In this document: piece after piece, positions 33,456 through 42,134 of the stretch
How the letters are laid out: each line of letters begins with the position of its first letter
Numbering within the stretch: position 1 is the first letter of the stretch
Assembly: GCA_910586395.1 (NCBI GenBank)
Contig: CAJUFX010000001.1
Location: 384,733-448,732 of the forward strand
Length of the DNA stretch: 64,000 bases
Origin: an uncultured Bacteroidales bacterium
Lineage (GTDB): Bacteria; Bacteroidota; Bacteroidia; Bacteroidales; P3
Direction of reading: 5' to 3'
Made by a program: the position numbers and the translations under genes
The notes under the pieces: model-generated
Told to the model about the DNA's origin: nothing
The model's database searches: none
The model's input: only the letters and a program-made list of their open reading frames with translations

Positions 33456-35306
33456 CTAATCCACGCGTTCGTTATCGTGCAGATAGGCGTTTTTCGTAAT
33501 GCGGCCATCGGGCGTAATCATCATATCGCCCATTTCGGAACGGGAGGACGGGACCGACGGATCGATGCTCTTTCCCTGACGCTTCCAAGCCGGTTCCCTT
33601 TCCATACCTTCCAGTCCCTTGTTTTCCAAATCGGCCCTAAAATTACGCATACGGGCCATCCGTTCCTGATAGAGCGGATGTCGGTCGTAGGAAGCCGTTT
33701 CAACCGGCTCGTCCATAACCGCCGTCCGCGTCTCGTAAGCCGGCGACACCTGCGTTACCGGACGATATCCTTCCGGACGTTCCACACGTTGCATGCCCAA
33801 CCCCACGGCTTCCACTTCATCCGCCGAAAAACCGCGGTCGCCATTCCAGGCAGCCATGTGCGGCACAGCCTGCGCCGCCACCGCCGGCACCTCGGCCGCC
33901 ACGGCAGGTTCAACCGACGCCGGCTGAGCCATGACGGATTCAGGAACAAAAGACGCCGCCACGACCGGTTCGGCTACAACCGCCACGACCGGTTCCGGCC
34001 CGGCCGCAACCGCCGCCGGTTCGTCCGCCCGGCTGAAACCGGAAAACCAATCCTGCGCCACGTCAAGGGCGGAGCAAGCCTTATCTTCCACAACGGGTGC
34101 GATCCTGCTTTCCGGAACGGCCGGTGCCTCAAACGCGACCACACGCTTTACCGCCTGCACCGGTGCAGGCCCCGCGGCCGGCCCTTCAGCCTCCGGTTCC
34201 TTTATCCGCGTCATACCTGCCGGCGCCCCCAACCGCACTTCGGTGCCATCCGTCCGTATCTCGGCGATATGCGTGCGCGACGGCTGTTCGTAACTCTTTT
34301 CGTTGAAACCCGTCGCCACCAACGTTACCTGCAGATAATCCTCATCGCAATTTTCGGCACCGGCACCGAAAATCACCTCCACTTCGTTGCCCACATGGCT
34401 GCGGACATATTCGGCCACGACATAAACCTCTTCCAACAGCAGAGGCGCCTTCTCGCTGCCGACCACGCACAGCAGAATGCTTTGCGCGCCTTCTATGCTG
34501 TTGTCGTTCAACAGCGGAGAATCCAAAGCCGCCATAATGGCTTCCTTGGCACGGTTCTCACCGTTGGACTTGCCCACGCCCATGAGCGCGACCCCGCTCT
34601 TGCTCATCACGGTATTGACATCGCGGAAATCGACGTTGATCATCGTATGCACCGTAATGATTTCGGAAATGCCTTTGACGGCCGTGCTCAACACGTCGTC
34701 GGCCTTGGCCATGGAATCGGTGAACGACAGTTTGCCCATGACGCGCAGTTTATCGTTGTTGATGACGAGAATGGCATCGACGTATTTACGCAATTCCTTG
34801 ATGCCCTCCTGCGCCTGCTGCAAGCGGTGCCGTCCTTCGAAGAAAAACGGTGTGGAAACGACCCCGACGACCAGAATTTCCTTCACGTCGTCATCGAGTT
34901 CGATTTCCTTGGCCACGGCCGCCACCACCGGTGCGGCGCCCGTTCCGGTGCCGCCGCCCATGCCGGCCGTCACGAACAACATATGCGTGGTATCGGAAAT
35001 GATTTCCTTTATCTCTTCCTTTTTCTCCAACGCGGCCTGCTGCGCCACGGACGGCATGTTGCCCGCCCCGAGGCCTTTCGTCCGGCCCAACTGCACCTTG
35101 ACCGGCACCGGACTCTGCTGCAAAGCCTGCGCGTCGGTATTGCATACGACAAAATTCACGCCCACTATGCCCTGACGGTACATGTGGTTGACCGCATTGC
35201 AGCCGGCTCCGCCCACGCCGATGACCTTGATGTAAGAATCGCTCTCCTTAGGCGCCACGAAAGCGAGGATGTCGTCGTAATTGTTCGTGTTGTCCATATT
35301 TTCCAT
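33456..35306 (-). CDS. ftsZ: Cell division GTPase FtsZ with long linker
   Basis: The 616-residue tubulin homologue forms the division ring. The GTPase domain shows VGGAGCNAVNHMY (32-44), NTDAQAL, the tubulin signature GGGTGTG at 117-123 and the T7-region NVDFRDVNTVMSKSGVALMG. About 250 residues of Ala-, Val-, Pro- and Glu-rich linker follow (roughly 330-590), far longer than in E. coli FtsZ but usual in kind for Bacteroidota, then a short basic C-terminal tail (RITKNAYLHDN) for partner binding. It is the last gene of the cluster, separated from ftsA by 194 bases with a separate -7 box. Confidence 0.97.
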   Translation of the reverse strand: MENMDNTNNYDDILAFVAPKESDSYIKVIGVGGAGCNAVNHMYRQGIVGVNFVVCNTDAQALQQSPVPVKVQLGRTKGLGAGNMPSVAQQAALEKKEEIKEIISDTTHMLFVTAGMGGGTGTGAAPVVAAVAKEIELDDDVKEILVVGVVSTPFFFEGRHRLQQAQEGIKELRKYVDAILVINNDKLRVMGKLSFTDSMAKADDVLSTAVKGISEIITVHTMINVDFRDVNTVMSKSGVALMGVGKSNGENRAKEAIMAALDSPLLNDNSIEGAQSILLCVVGSEKAPLLLEEVYVVAEYVRSHVGNEVEVIFGAGAENCDEDYLQVTLVATGFNEKSYEQPSRTHIAEIRTDGTEVRLGAPAGMTRIKEPEAEGPAAGPAPVQAVKRVVAFEAPAVPESRIAPVVEDKACSALDVAQDWFSGFSRADEPAAVAAGPEPVVAVVAEPVVAASFVPESVMAQPASVEPAVAAEVPAVAAQAVPHMAAWNGDRGFSADEVEAVGLGMQRVERPEGYRPVTQVSPAYETRTAVMDEPVETASYDRHPLYQERMARMRNFRADLENKGLEGMEREPAWKRQGKSIDPSVPSSRSEMGDMMITPDGRITKNAYLHDNERVD

Positions 35307-35381
35307 AACCTGTTTATTCTGGTTTCAAGGCCGCCCCGTCTTTCCGACAGATCCGGCGGCCTATCGCTCCTATGATAATGA

Positions 35382-35389
35382 CAAAATTA
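35382..35389 (-). promoter_or_regulatory. -7 box upstream of ftsZ
   Basis: The minus strand reads TAATTTTG, matching TAnnTTTG, 75 bases before the ftsZ ATG, in the gap after ftsA. It suggests ftsZ can be transcribed apart from the rest of the cluster. Confidence 0.4.
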
Positions 35390-35453
35390 AACTATTCTGA
35401 GCCGCTTTTTTGCCGTTCCGCCCGCAATTTATGCACCATGCGTTGTTAAAAAC

Positions 35454-35485
35454 GACGCGCCGTTTCCAACACCGCGCGAAACGGC
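35454..35485 (-). terminator. Possible terminator or attenuator between ftsA and ftsZ
   Basis: A perfect 8-bp stem (GCCGTTTC / GAAACGGC at 35459-35485) starts 15 bases past the ftsA stop. On the minus strand six bases separate it from a T5 run, so termination would be partial at best. Confidence 0.35.
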
Positions 35486-35500
35486 ACGAAAGCCGCATGC

Positions 35501-36904
35501 TCAGTTCATTTCGTCGGCATCGGTGTCTTTCATCCAATCCACCAACATATTGCCGGCCTTTTGCGTCCAATCGAACAGTTTGCGTTTGGATTTGGACGCT
35601 TTTTCTTCCGGATGCTCCGCCGGTTCCACCTCCACGGCAACCGCCGCAGCAGCCGCCTCCGCCGCACGACGGACGGCTTCCGCTTCCGCCGCCTCGCGGG
35701 CTTCTTTTTCCTCCTGCAACGCCGCTTCTTCCGCCAATTCGGTCTCCCGGAGCAGCCCGAACATGACCAGCCCGATGGCCGTCGAGAAAATCGGATCGCT
35801 CAATTCCTTGGGCGAATCCTCGCTCAAATAACGCGTGGGCGAACCGAGACGCGATTCCCGGCCGATGACGAAATCGGCCAGTTGCGACAGATATTTCATT
35901 TTGGCGCCGCCCCCCGTCAACACCACGCCGCCCAACATGTTCTTGCAACCCGATTCCTCGATTTCCCACTGCACGGCCGTCAGGATTTCCTCCATACGCG
36001 CCTTGATAATCTCCACCAGGTTCTTGACGGATATTTCGCGCGGCGAACGTCCGTTCACATTCGCGATCGTCACATACGAATTGTTGCTTTCGGCGGAAGG
36101 CAGGGCGGCGCCGTGCTTCACCTTAAGTCCCTCGGCCTGCAAGGCCAATACCTGACAGGTATTCTGAATGTCGTCGGTCACGGCATTGCCGGCGATGGCG
36201 ATGACCCCCGTATGCCAAAGCACACTGTCTTGAAAAACCGCCACGTCGGTCGTACCGCCGCCTATATCCACGAGGACGACGCCCGCCTGCTTTTCATCGT
36301 CATTCAACACCGACATGGCCGAGACCATCGGTTCCAGCACAAAGCCTTCCAATTCCAGACCGGCTTTCTCCACACTCCGCTGAATCAGATTCAACGCCTC
36401 CTCCTGTGCCGTCACGATATGGTAGTTGGCCTCGATGTTCGTCCCCACCATGCCGATGATGTCGGTCTCGGCCAAATTGTGGTGCCGATCCAACGAAAAG
36501 ACCTGCGGAATGACGTGAATGATACGTTCGCCGGGATTGGTCTGGCTGTTGAACATGGATTTCTCCAACTCCCGCATCTCCCGCTTCGTGATTTCCGCTT
36601 CCGGATTGAGCCGTATCGAAGTGCCGCGCTGACGGTAACTGCGGATATGCTGCCCGGCTATCCCTACATAAACGGAATGGATTTCCACATCCGTATTCTT
36701 CTCGGCAATGTCCACCGCTTCCCGAATGGCCTGGGAAGCCTTGGCGATATTGATGACGGCCCCCCGCTGCACGCCGAACGAAACGGTATGTCCGTAGCCC
36801 AGGATTCTGATTTTGTTGTCTTCGGTTTTTTCGCCGACCATCGCCACGACCTTCGTCGTACCTATATCAAGGCCGACCACAATGTTGCCTTCATCCGTTT
36901 TCAT
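35501..36904 (-). CDS. ftsA: Cell division protein FtsA
   Basis: The 467-residue actin-family protein tethers FtsZ to the membrane. ATP-site motifs are visible: LDIGTTKVVAMVGEK at the start, VVLVDIGGGTTDVAVF in the middle and GGVVLTGGGAKMKYLSQLA. After the fold comes an Ala/Glu-rich charged helix (about 395-435) not found in short FtsA proteins, then a C-terminal amphipathic helix (FDWTQKAGNMLVDWMKD) that would bind the membrane. It lies between ftsQ and ftsZ as usual. Confidence 0.97.
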   Translation of the reverse strand: MKTDEGNIVVGLDIGTTKVVAMVGEKTEDNKIRILGYGHTVSFGVQRGAVINIAKASQAIREAVDIAEKNTDVEIHSVYVGIAGQHIRSYRQRGTSIRLNPEAEITKREMRELEKSMFNSQTNPGERIIHVIPQVFSLDRHHNLAETDIIGMVGTNIEANYHIVTAQEEALNLIQRSVEKAGLELEGFVLEPMVSAMSVLNDDEKQAGVVLVDIGGGTTDVAVFQDSVLWHTGVIAIAGNAVTDDIQNTCQVLALQAEGLKVKHGAALPSAESNNSYVTIANVNGRSPREISVKNLVEIIKARMEEILTAVQWEIEESGCKNMLGGVVLTGGGAKMKYLSQLADFVIGRESRLGSPTRYLSEDSPKELSDPIFSTAIGLVMFGLLRETELAEEAALQEEKEAREAAEAEAVRRAAEAAAAAVAVEVEPAEHPEEKASKSKRKLFDWTQKAGNMLVDWMKDTDADEMN

Positions 36905-37026
36905 ATCCGATCTGTATTTTTATACTTTAATTTATTTCCATTCTGTTCAGGTCCGACCCGCCGGCTTTTCGGCGTTTGGCCGCGGCTTTTTCACGTCAGC
37001 CCCTCTGGCGTCAGTTCCGCGCCCTA

Positions 37027-37761
37027 TCAGCGTCTGACCGCCACAATCTGCCCCCGGTATTTCAAATCCAACACGGCGTAACGTTCCCAACCGCTCTGCG
37101 GCATGCCTCTGCGGTAAAACAGCACCGTATTGGCCAGTTTCTCCTCCATGCGGTCGAACGTGCCGAGCCGGATACGTTGCCGCCCCACTTTCGGGATCAG
37201 CTCGAATTCCTGCCGACGGTCCAGATGTATCTGATCGATCATCGCGTCGAGCAGGCTGTCGCGCCGCAACATTTTTTCCAACGCAAACACTTGCGCCAGA
37301 CGCTCTTCCGTCGCCTTGCCCTCGATCGTACAGACGCGTAGCCGGCACGGATAAGCCGCATTGACCGGCAGACGCAGACCGTCTTCGTCCAAATAAAACG
37401 GGTCGGGCGCATAAACGCGCAGAAACGGTTCGCGTTGCCGCACGTCCAGATGCAGTCGGGCATCGGCCGTGAAATAGACCTGCGCTTCCCGCACGTACGG
37501 ATTATCATCCAAAACATGTTCGATGAGGGAGGGGTTGATGTCCCGAACCGTCCCCCCATTCCAACGCACCGACTTATCGAGCCATTGTTCTACGTCACGT
37601 TCCTGCAGATAGACGCTTCCTTCGCGGCCGACGCGGATCTCATAGCCGGCGCACGCGGCCGACAGCCGCTGCCGTTCGGCGAAACGGACGAGCCAAAACA
37701 GCAGGACGACCGAGCCTAGGCCCAATATCCACAGGATGATATGTCGAATTTTCCTTTTCAC
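37027..37761 (-). CDS. ftsQ: Cell division protein FtsQ/DivIB
   Basis: A 244-residue bitopic protein: short basic cytoplasmic tail, one helix at about 8-27 (IILWILGLGSVVLLFWLVRF), then a POTRA-like and beta domain (VEQWLDKSVRWNGG, NPYVREAQVYFTADARLHLD, VRQREPFLRVYAPD). FtsQ recruits FtsL and later divisome parts. Sequence conservation is low, so position between murC and ftsA carries much of the call. Its ATG overlaps the murC stop by four bases. Confidence 0.9.
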   Translation of the reverse strand: MKRKIRHIILWILGLGSVVLLFWLVRFAERQRLSAACAGYEIRVGREGSVYLQERDVEQWLDKSVRWNGGTVRDINPSLIEHVLDDNPYVREAQVYFTADARLHLDVRQREPFLRVYAPDPFYLDEDGLRLPVNAAYPCRLRVCTIEGKATEERLAQVFALEKMLRRDSLLDAMIDQIHLDRRQEFELIPKVGRQRIRLGTFDRMEEKLANTVLFYRRGMPQSGWERYAVLDLKYRGQIVAVRR

Positions 37762-39140
37762 GATTGTCGTTCACAGTATTGCCGCAGCGGTTCCACCAAC
37801 GTATCGATGTTGCCGGCGCCCATCGTCACCAAGACGGGCATGGGCGGCAAACCCGTCAGGACCTCGAAGGCATCCGCCAGCGAAGCGTAATGTACCGGCC
37901 GCCCCTCTATCAAGTCGCCGATGCTGCGGGCGGTCACGCCCGGTATCGGCAACTCGCGCGCCGGATAAATATCGAGCAGCACGACCTCATCGGCCAGCCG
38001 CAGGCTTTGCGCGAAAGCCGCGGCCAAGTCGCGGGTGCGGCTGTACAGGTGCGGCTGGAAGGCCACGCGTATCGGCCGCTGCGGATAGAGTTCGCGGAGC
38101 GCGCGCAGACAGACGGCGATTTCGTCCGGATGATGGGCGTAGTCGTCCACATACAGACAGGACGCGCTCTTGTACTGTATGTCGAAACGACGCTTGACGC
38201 CGCGGAAGCCCGGCAGCAACCGCCGGATGTCTCCGGCCGAAAGGCCGGCCGCCAGCGCGGCCGTGATGGCGGCGAGCGCATTCTCCACATTGTGGCGGCC
38301 CGGATAGGTCAGCGTCAGGTCTTCTATTTCCAAATCGGGACTCACATAATCGAACCGATAAGCGCCTGCCTCCACACGCAAGCCACGCGCATAGACCTGC
38401 GTACCGTCCGTCGGCGCCAAACCGTAGGTGCGGTAAACCGGCACGTCCGGCACATAGGACCGCCACGCATCCTTGATAATGACGCCGCCGTGTTCAAAAT
38501 CGGTCTGCCGCATGAAGTCGGCATAAGCCGAACGCATATTTTCGACCGTTCCGTATATATCGAGGTGATCGGCGTCCATGGCCGTCACAATGCTGTAACG
38601 CGGATGCAACTGCAGGAAAGAACGGTCGTACTCGTCGGCCTCGGCCACGGCCCATGCCGCCTCAGGCGCATAGAGGAAATTGCGGTCGTAGTTCTTGGCC
38701 ACGCCGCCCAAAAAGGCACAGCAACCGCAGGTTTCATACAACAGATAGGCCAAAAGCGCGGACGTCGTCGTCTTGCCGTGCGAACCGGCCACGGCCAACG
38801 TCCCGTAAGGCCGCGTGCAGGCGCCGAGCACCTCGGCCCGCTTGCAGACCGGCACGCCCAAGGCGCGCACAACCGGCCACTCGCGGTGGTCGGCGGGAAT
38901 GGCCGGCGTGTAAATGACCAACTGCGTGTCGGCCGGGACGCATTCCGGCGACTCCGTATAATGGATTTGCGCGCCGGCGGCCGCCAAACGACGGCACAAG
39001 TCCGTCTCGGTGCGGTCATAACCATCGACACGCTTGCCGGCTTGCAGGCAATACAGAGCCAAGGCGCTCATGCCGATGCCGCCTATACCGAGAAAATAAA
39101 TCCGGTCGTAATGCCGTATGTCCAAATCCGCCGTCTGCAT
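37758..39140 (-). CDS. murC: UDP-N-acetylmuramate--L-alanine ligase
   Basis: The 460-residue Mur ligase adds the first amino acid, L-alanine, to UDP-MurNAc. The N-terminal Rossmann part has FLGIGGIGMSALA, the ATP loop GSHGKTTTS is at 119-127, the central region holds DADHLDIYGTVENM, and the C-terminal domain shows KRRFDIQYK, VDDYAHHPDEI and QPHLYSRTRDL. All three Mur domains are present, in contrast to the murD-like gene of the same cluster. Confidence 0.97.
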   Translation of the reverse strand: MQTADLDIRHYDRIYFLGIGGIGMSALALYCLQAGKRVDGYDRTETDLCRRLAAAGAQIHYTESPECVPADTQLVIYTPAIPADHREWPVVRALGVPVCKRAEVLGACTRPYGTLAVAGSHGKTTTSALLAYLLYETCGCCAFLGGVAKNYDRNFLYAPEAAWAVAEADEYDRSFLQLHPRYSIVTAMDADHLDIYGTVENMRSAYADFMRQTDFEHGGVIIKDAWRSYVPDVPVYRTYGLAPTDGTQVYARGLRVEAGAYRFDYVSPDLEIEDLTLTYPGRHNVENALAAITAALAAGLSAGDIRRLLPGFRGVKRRFDIQYKSASCLYVDDYAHHPDEIAVCLRALRELYPQRPIRVAFQPHLYSRTRDLAAAFAQSLRLADEVVLLDIYPARELPIPGVTARSIGDLIEGRPVHYASLADAFEVLTGLPPMPVLVTMGAGNIDTLVEPLRQYCERQS

Positions 39141-39155
39141 CTATGGAACCTTTTC

Positions 39156-40298
39156 TTATCGTTCAGCCGTTTTCGTATTGCGCTTATCGGGCGCGGCCGC
39201 CTCGTCGGCGATGCGGAACACCCATTTGGCGATGTCCTGGGCCGAAGTCGTCTTGCCCAAACGGGAAATGTTTTCGGCCATCAATTCTTTGCGACGGTTG
39301 TTCCCCATCAGTTCCACGACCGTCTTACCCAACTTATCGTAAACCTTGTCGTCCGGCAACAGAATCGCGGCATTACGCGCGCTGAGCGCCAAAGCGTTCT
39401 TAGTCTGGTGATCTTCGGCCACATTGGGCGAAGGCACGAGAATGACCGGCTTGCCCACGACGCAGAGTTCCGATATGGCGATGGCACCGGCGCGCGAAAC
39501 AACGATGTCCGCTATGGCGTATGCCAAATCCATGTTTTTAATGAAATCCCGCAACACCAAACCGGGCCTTTCCGCCACCGAGGCCTGCACCTGCCCGTAA
39601 TAATAACCGCCCGTCTGCCACAGCACCTGACAACCCGACGCCAAAATCTCATCCACACTGTGCGTCATGCCGCGGTTGATGGAACCGGCTCCCAGACTGC
39701 CCCCCACCACGAGCAGAACCGGTTTGTCGGGCGAGAGGCCGAAATGTTCGAAACCTGCCGCCCGCTTGGCCGACAAATCGGCTATATCCTGCCGGATCGG
39801 GTTGCCGGTCATCAAAATCTTTTCTTTAGGAAAGAACTGTTCCAAACCTTCGTAATCCACGCAAATTTTCTGCGCTTTCTTGGCCAACAGACGGTTGGTC
39901 AAACCCGGATAGGAGTTCTGCTCCTGTATCAGATACGGTATGCCGAGCCGCCCCGCCATATACAGCGTGGGACCGCTTGCGTAGCCGCCCACGCCCACAA
40001 CGACGTTCGGCGCGAAGCGTTTGACGACCTTGCGCACATGGAGCAGGCTCGACACCAATTTGAACGGCAACGCCAGATTCTTCCACCACTGCTTGCGGTT
40101 CAAGCCCACGACATTCAACCCCTCGATGCGGTAACCGGCCGCCGGCACCTTGTCCATTTCCATACGTCCCTTGGCGCCGACAAACAATATTTCGGTATCG
40201 GGACGTTCCGCCTTGACGGCATTCGCGATCGCGATGGCCGGGAACACATGGCCGCCCGTACCGCCGCCGCTGACAATCACTTTCATGGCTTCTTGCAT
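39156..40298 (-). CDS. murG: Lipid II-forming GlcNAc transferase MurG
   Basis: The 380-residue GT28 enzyme adds GlcNAc to lipid I on the inner face of the membrane. Motifs: GGGTGGHVFPAIAIANAV at the start (loop 1), GVGGYASGPTLYMAGRLG, EQNSYPGLTNRLLAKKAQ, VVGGSLGAGSINRGM and VSRAGAIAISELCVVGKP (donor-binding GT signature). A second in-frame ATG four codons on (MKVIVSGGGTGG) may be the true start. It lies 15 bases before murC. Confidence 0.97.
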   Translation of the reverse strand: MQEAMKVIVSGGGTGGHVFPAIAIANAVKAERPDTEILFVGAKGRMEMDKVPAAGYRIEGLNVVGLNRKQWWKNLALPFKLVSSLLHVRKVVKRFAPNVVVGVGGYASGPTLYMAGRLGIPYLIQEQNSYPGLTNRLLAKKAQKICVDYEGLEQFFPKEKILMTGNPIRQDIADLSAKRAAGFEHFGLSPDKPVLLVVGGSLGAGSINRGMTHSVDEILASGCQVLWQTGGYYYGQVQASVAERPGLVLRDFIKNMDLAYAIADIVVSRAGAIAISELCVVGKPVILVPSPNVAEDHQTKNALALSARNAAILLPDDKVYDKLGKTVVELMGNNRRKELMAENISRLGKTTSAQDIAKWVFRIADEAAAPDKRNTKTAER

Positions 40299-40325
40299 AT
40301 CTGATTATATTCTATCTGTCGTTTT

Positions 40326-41552
40326 CTACTCATTAACGGCGGCCGCTTTCTCCATATCGGCCAAGCCCTTGCCTTTTTCTTTCTGTTGTTTTTCGACGGC
40401 CGCGCTCACGCTCAGCACCAGACCCGCGCCAAAAGAGTTGAACCACATGGCCGTCCCGCCCATGCTCACGAACGGCAGAATCTGACCCGTAACGGGCAGC
40501 AGGTTGACGGCTACGCCCATATTGACCAAAGCCTGCAACGTAAACAGGAAGCAGACGCCCAATACGAGAAAACAGCCGAACGAACCCTGGCATTGACGCG
40601 CGATCTTGATGCCGCGACGGATGAACCACAGATAAAGGAGCAACACGGCCACGCCGCCCAACAACCCGTACTCTTCCACAACGATCGCGTAAGCATAGTC
40701 GGAATAAGGATGCGGCAGGAAATTACGCTGTATGCCGTTGCCGGGCATCTTGCCGACCAGCCCCCCGTTGGCGACGGCGATCTTGGCCTGTGTGGCCTGG
40801 TAGTTGCTGTCGGAACTGTCGTCGCCGGAAGCGAAATTCTCGATACGCGCTTTCCATGTCGCGAACCGGCCCGGCAGGTATTCCTCCGGCACGATATAGA
40901 ACGTGGCGAGCAAAAGCCCCGCACCCAATACCAAAACGCCAAGCAGGCCAGCGAGATAGCGCGTCCGAATACCGCCGAACATCATCATGACCAAGGCGGT
41001 CAACATGAGCAAGGCGGAAGTGGAAAGGTTCTCCGGAAAAATCAGACCGCAAATCAGCAAAGGCGGCCAGACGACCTGATAAAACGTCTGTTTCTCACCT
41101 ATCGTGGCTTGCTTCTTAGCCAGAATCCGCGCCAGATACATGACCAAGGCCAGCTTGGCCAGGTCTGAAGTCTGGAACGTGACGCCGAGGAAAGGGATTT
41201 CAAGCCAACGGCTCGCGTCGTTCACTTTCGGCATCGCCAACGTCAGCATCAACAGCGGTACGGCCAGCCAGAACAGAATCCACCCGATACGCGAGAAATA
41301 TGTGTAAGGAACGCGCGAGGTCACGTAGATAATCAACCAGCCCGAAACAATCATACCGCCGTGTTTCAACACATAGTAGGCCGTATGCCCCGCCTGATAG
41401 CGGTAAGCCAACATACCGGTCGAACTATAGACCACCAGAATGGAAACGAGCGACAGAAGCAGGATAATCACCCAGATGTTCCGGTCGCCCGACAGGTAGC
41501 GGTACAAACCTATTTCTTTGTTTTTCTCCATGTGATCCGATGCGTTTTTCAA
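40326..41552 (-). CDS. ftsW: Septal peptidoglycan polymerase FtsW
   Basis: The 408-residue SEDS protein polymerises glycan strands at the septum together with FtsI. About ten helices are visible; signatures are DASRWLEIPFLGVTFQTSDLAK, the long loop with GDDSSDSNYQATQAKIAVANGG, FLPHPYSDYAYAIVVEEYG and LPFVSMGGTAMWFNSFGAG. It follows the murD-like gene by 21 bases. Confidence 0.96.
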   Translation of the reverse strand: MKNASDHMEKNKEIGLYRYLSGDRNIWVIILLLSLVSILVVYSSTGMLAYRYQAGHTAYYVLKHGGMIVSGWLIIYVTSRVPYTYFSRIGWILFWLAVPLLMLTLAMPKVNDASRWLEIPFLGVTFQTSDLAKLALVMYLARILAKKQATIGEKQTFYQVVWPPLLICGLIFPENLSTSALLMLTALVMMMFGGIRTRYLAGLLGVLVLGAGLLLATFYIVPEEYLPGRFATWKARIENFASGDDSSDSNYQATQAKIAVANGGLVGKMPGNGIQRNFLPHPYSDYAYAIVVEEYGLLGGVAVLLLYLWFIRRGIKIARQCQGSFGCFLVLGVCFLFTLQALVNMGVAVNLLPVTGQILPFVSMGGTAMWFNSFGAGLVLSVSAAVEKQQKEKGKGLADMEKAAAVNE

Positions 41553-41573
41553 CTGCGTGCGCCGGCCTTCCCT

Positions 41574-42119
41574 TTACAATTCGTTGACGGCCTGACGGAA
41601 ACGGTGGCTACGGCTTTCGCTGCTCTCGCTCGTGCCGCGGCCCGGGAACAAAGGCGCATACAAAACCGTCTGCTTCTCGTCGGCGCAGAGGTAGGCCATG
41701 CGGACCGCCTCGTCCAGCGTCTGCACCGTTATGTACCGGTCCGGTTCCAATTCCAAAGCCGCCCGCAATTCGTCCTGCGCGCCGACGCAAATCAGCCGCT
41801 TGACCTTACTCATCCACGGCTTCAAGACCTCCAGACGTTCGGTATCCGTCCGTTCGCCGTCCACAATCCAATAAATCGGTTCATGTACGTTTTCCAACGC
41901 ATACCATACCGCGTTCACATTCTCGGCCATGGCGTCATCCACATAATGTACGCCGCGTATCGTACCGACCGAACAAAGCCGGCTGTTTTCCAACGAAAAA
42001 TCGCTGAACATATCGCGTACCGCTTCCCTGCGCATATCCTGAATCTTGGAAGCGACGGCCTCCGCCATGTTGGCGTAAACGGTCTGACGGCCCTGTACAA
42101 ATAAACTCTGTATATTCAT
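41574..42119 (-). CDS. MurD C-terminal-domain-only protein (degenerate, in the murD slot)
   Basis: This 181-residue protein stands exactly where murD is expected, between mraY and ftsW. It aligns by eye with the end of MurD: residues 9-45 resemble the domain junction after the GxHN motif (GRQTVYANMAEAV), then SRLCSVGTIRGVHYVDD, NAVWYALENV, PIYWIVDGERTD, LKPWMSKVKRLICVGA and HRFRQAVNEL. The substrate and ATP-binding domains (about 270 residues) are missing, and the mraY stop is only 15 bases upstream, so no remnant is left. Key C-terminal residues are altered: HR-L-E to SRLC, the DSKATN motif to DDAMAEN (61-67), and the SPACAS-type loop to YAPLFPG. It cannot be a working ligase. The frame is intact, so it may be kept for another role. 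Confidence 0.85.
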   Translation of the reverse strand: MNIQSLFVQGRQTVYANMAEAVASKIQDMRREAVRDMFSDFSLENSRLCSVGTIRGVHYVDDAMAENVNAVWYALENVHEPIYWIVDGERTDTERLEVLKPWMSKVKRLICVGAQDELRAALELEPDRYITVQTLDEAVRMAYLCADEKQTVLYAPLFPGRGTSESSESRSHRFRQAVNEL

Positions 42120-42134
42120 AATTGCTAAAATCCG

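Noticed and set aside
41574..42119. Calling the murD remnant a simple pseudogene
   Set aside because: The frame is open over 181 codons with a start, tight spacing to both neighbours and protein-like sequence to the end, so decay alone does not explain it.
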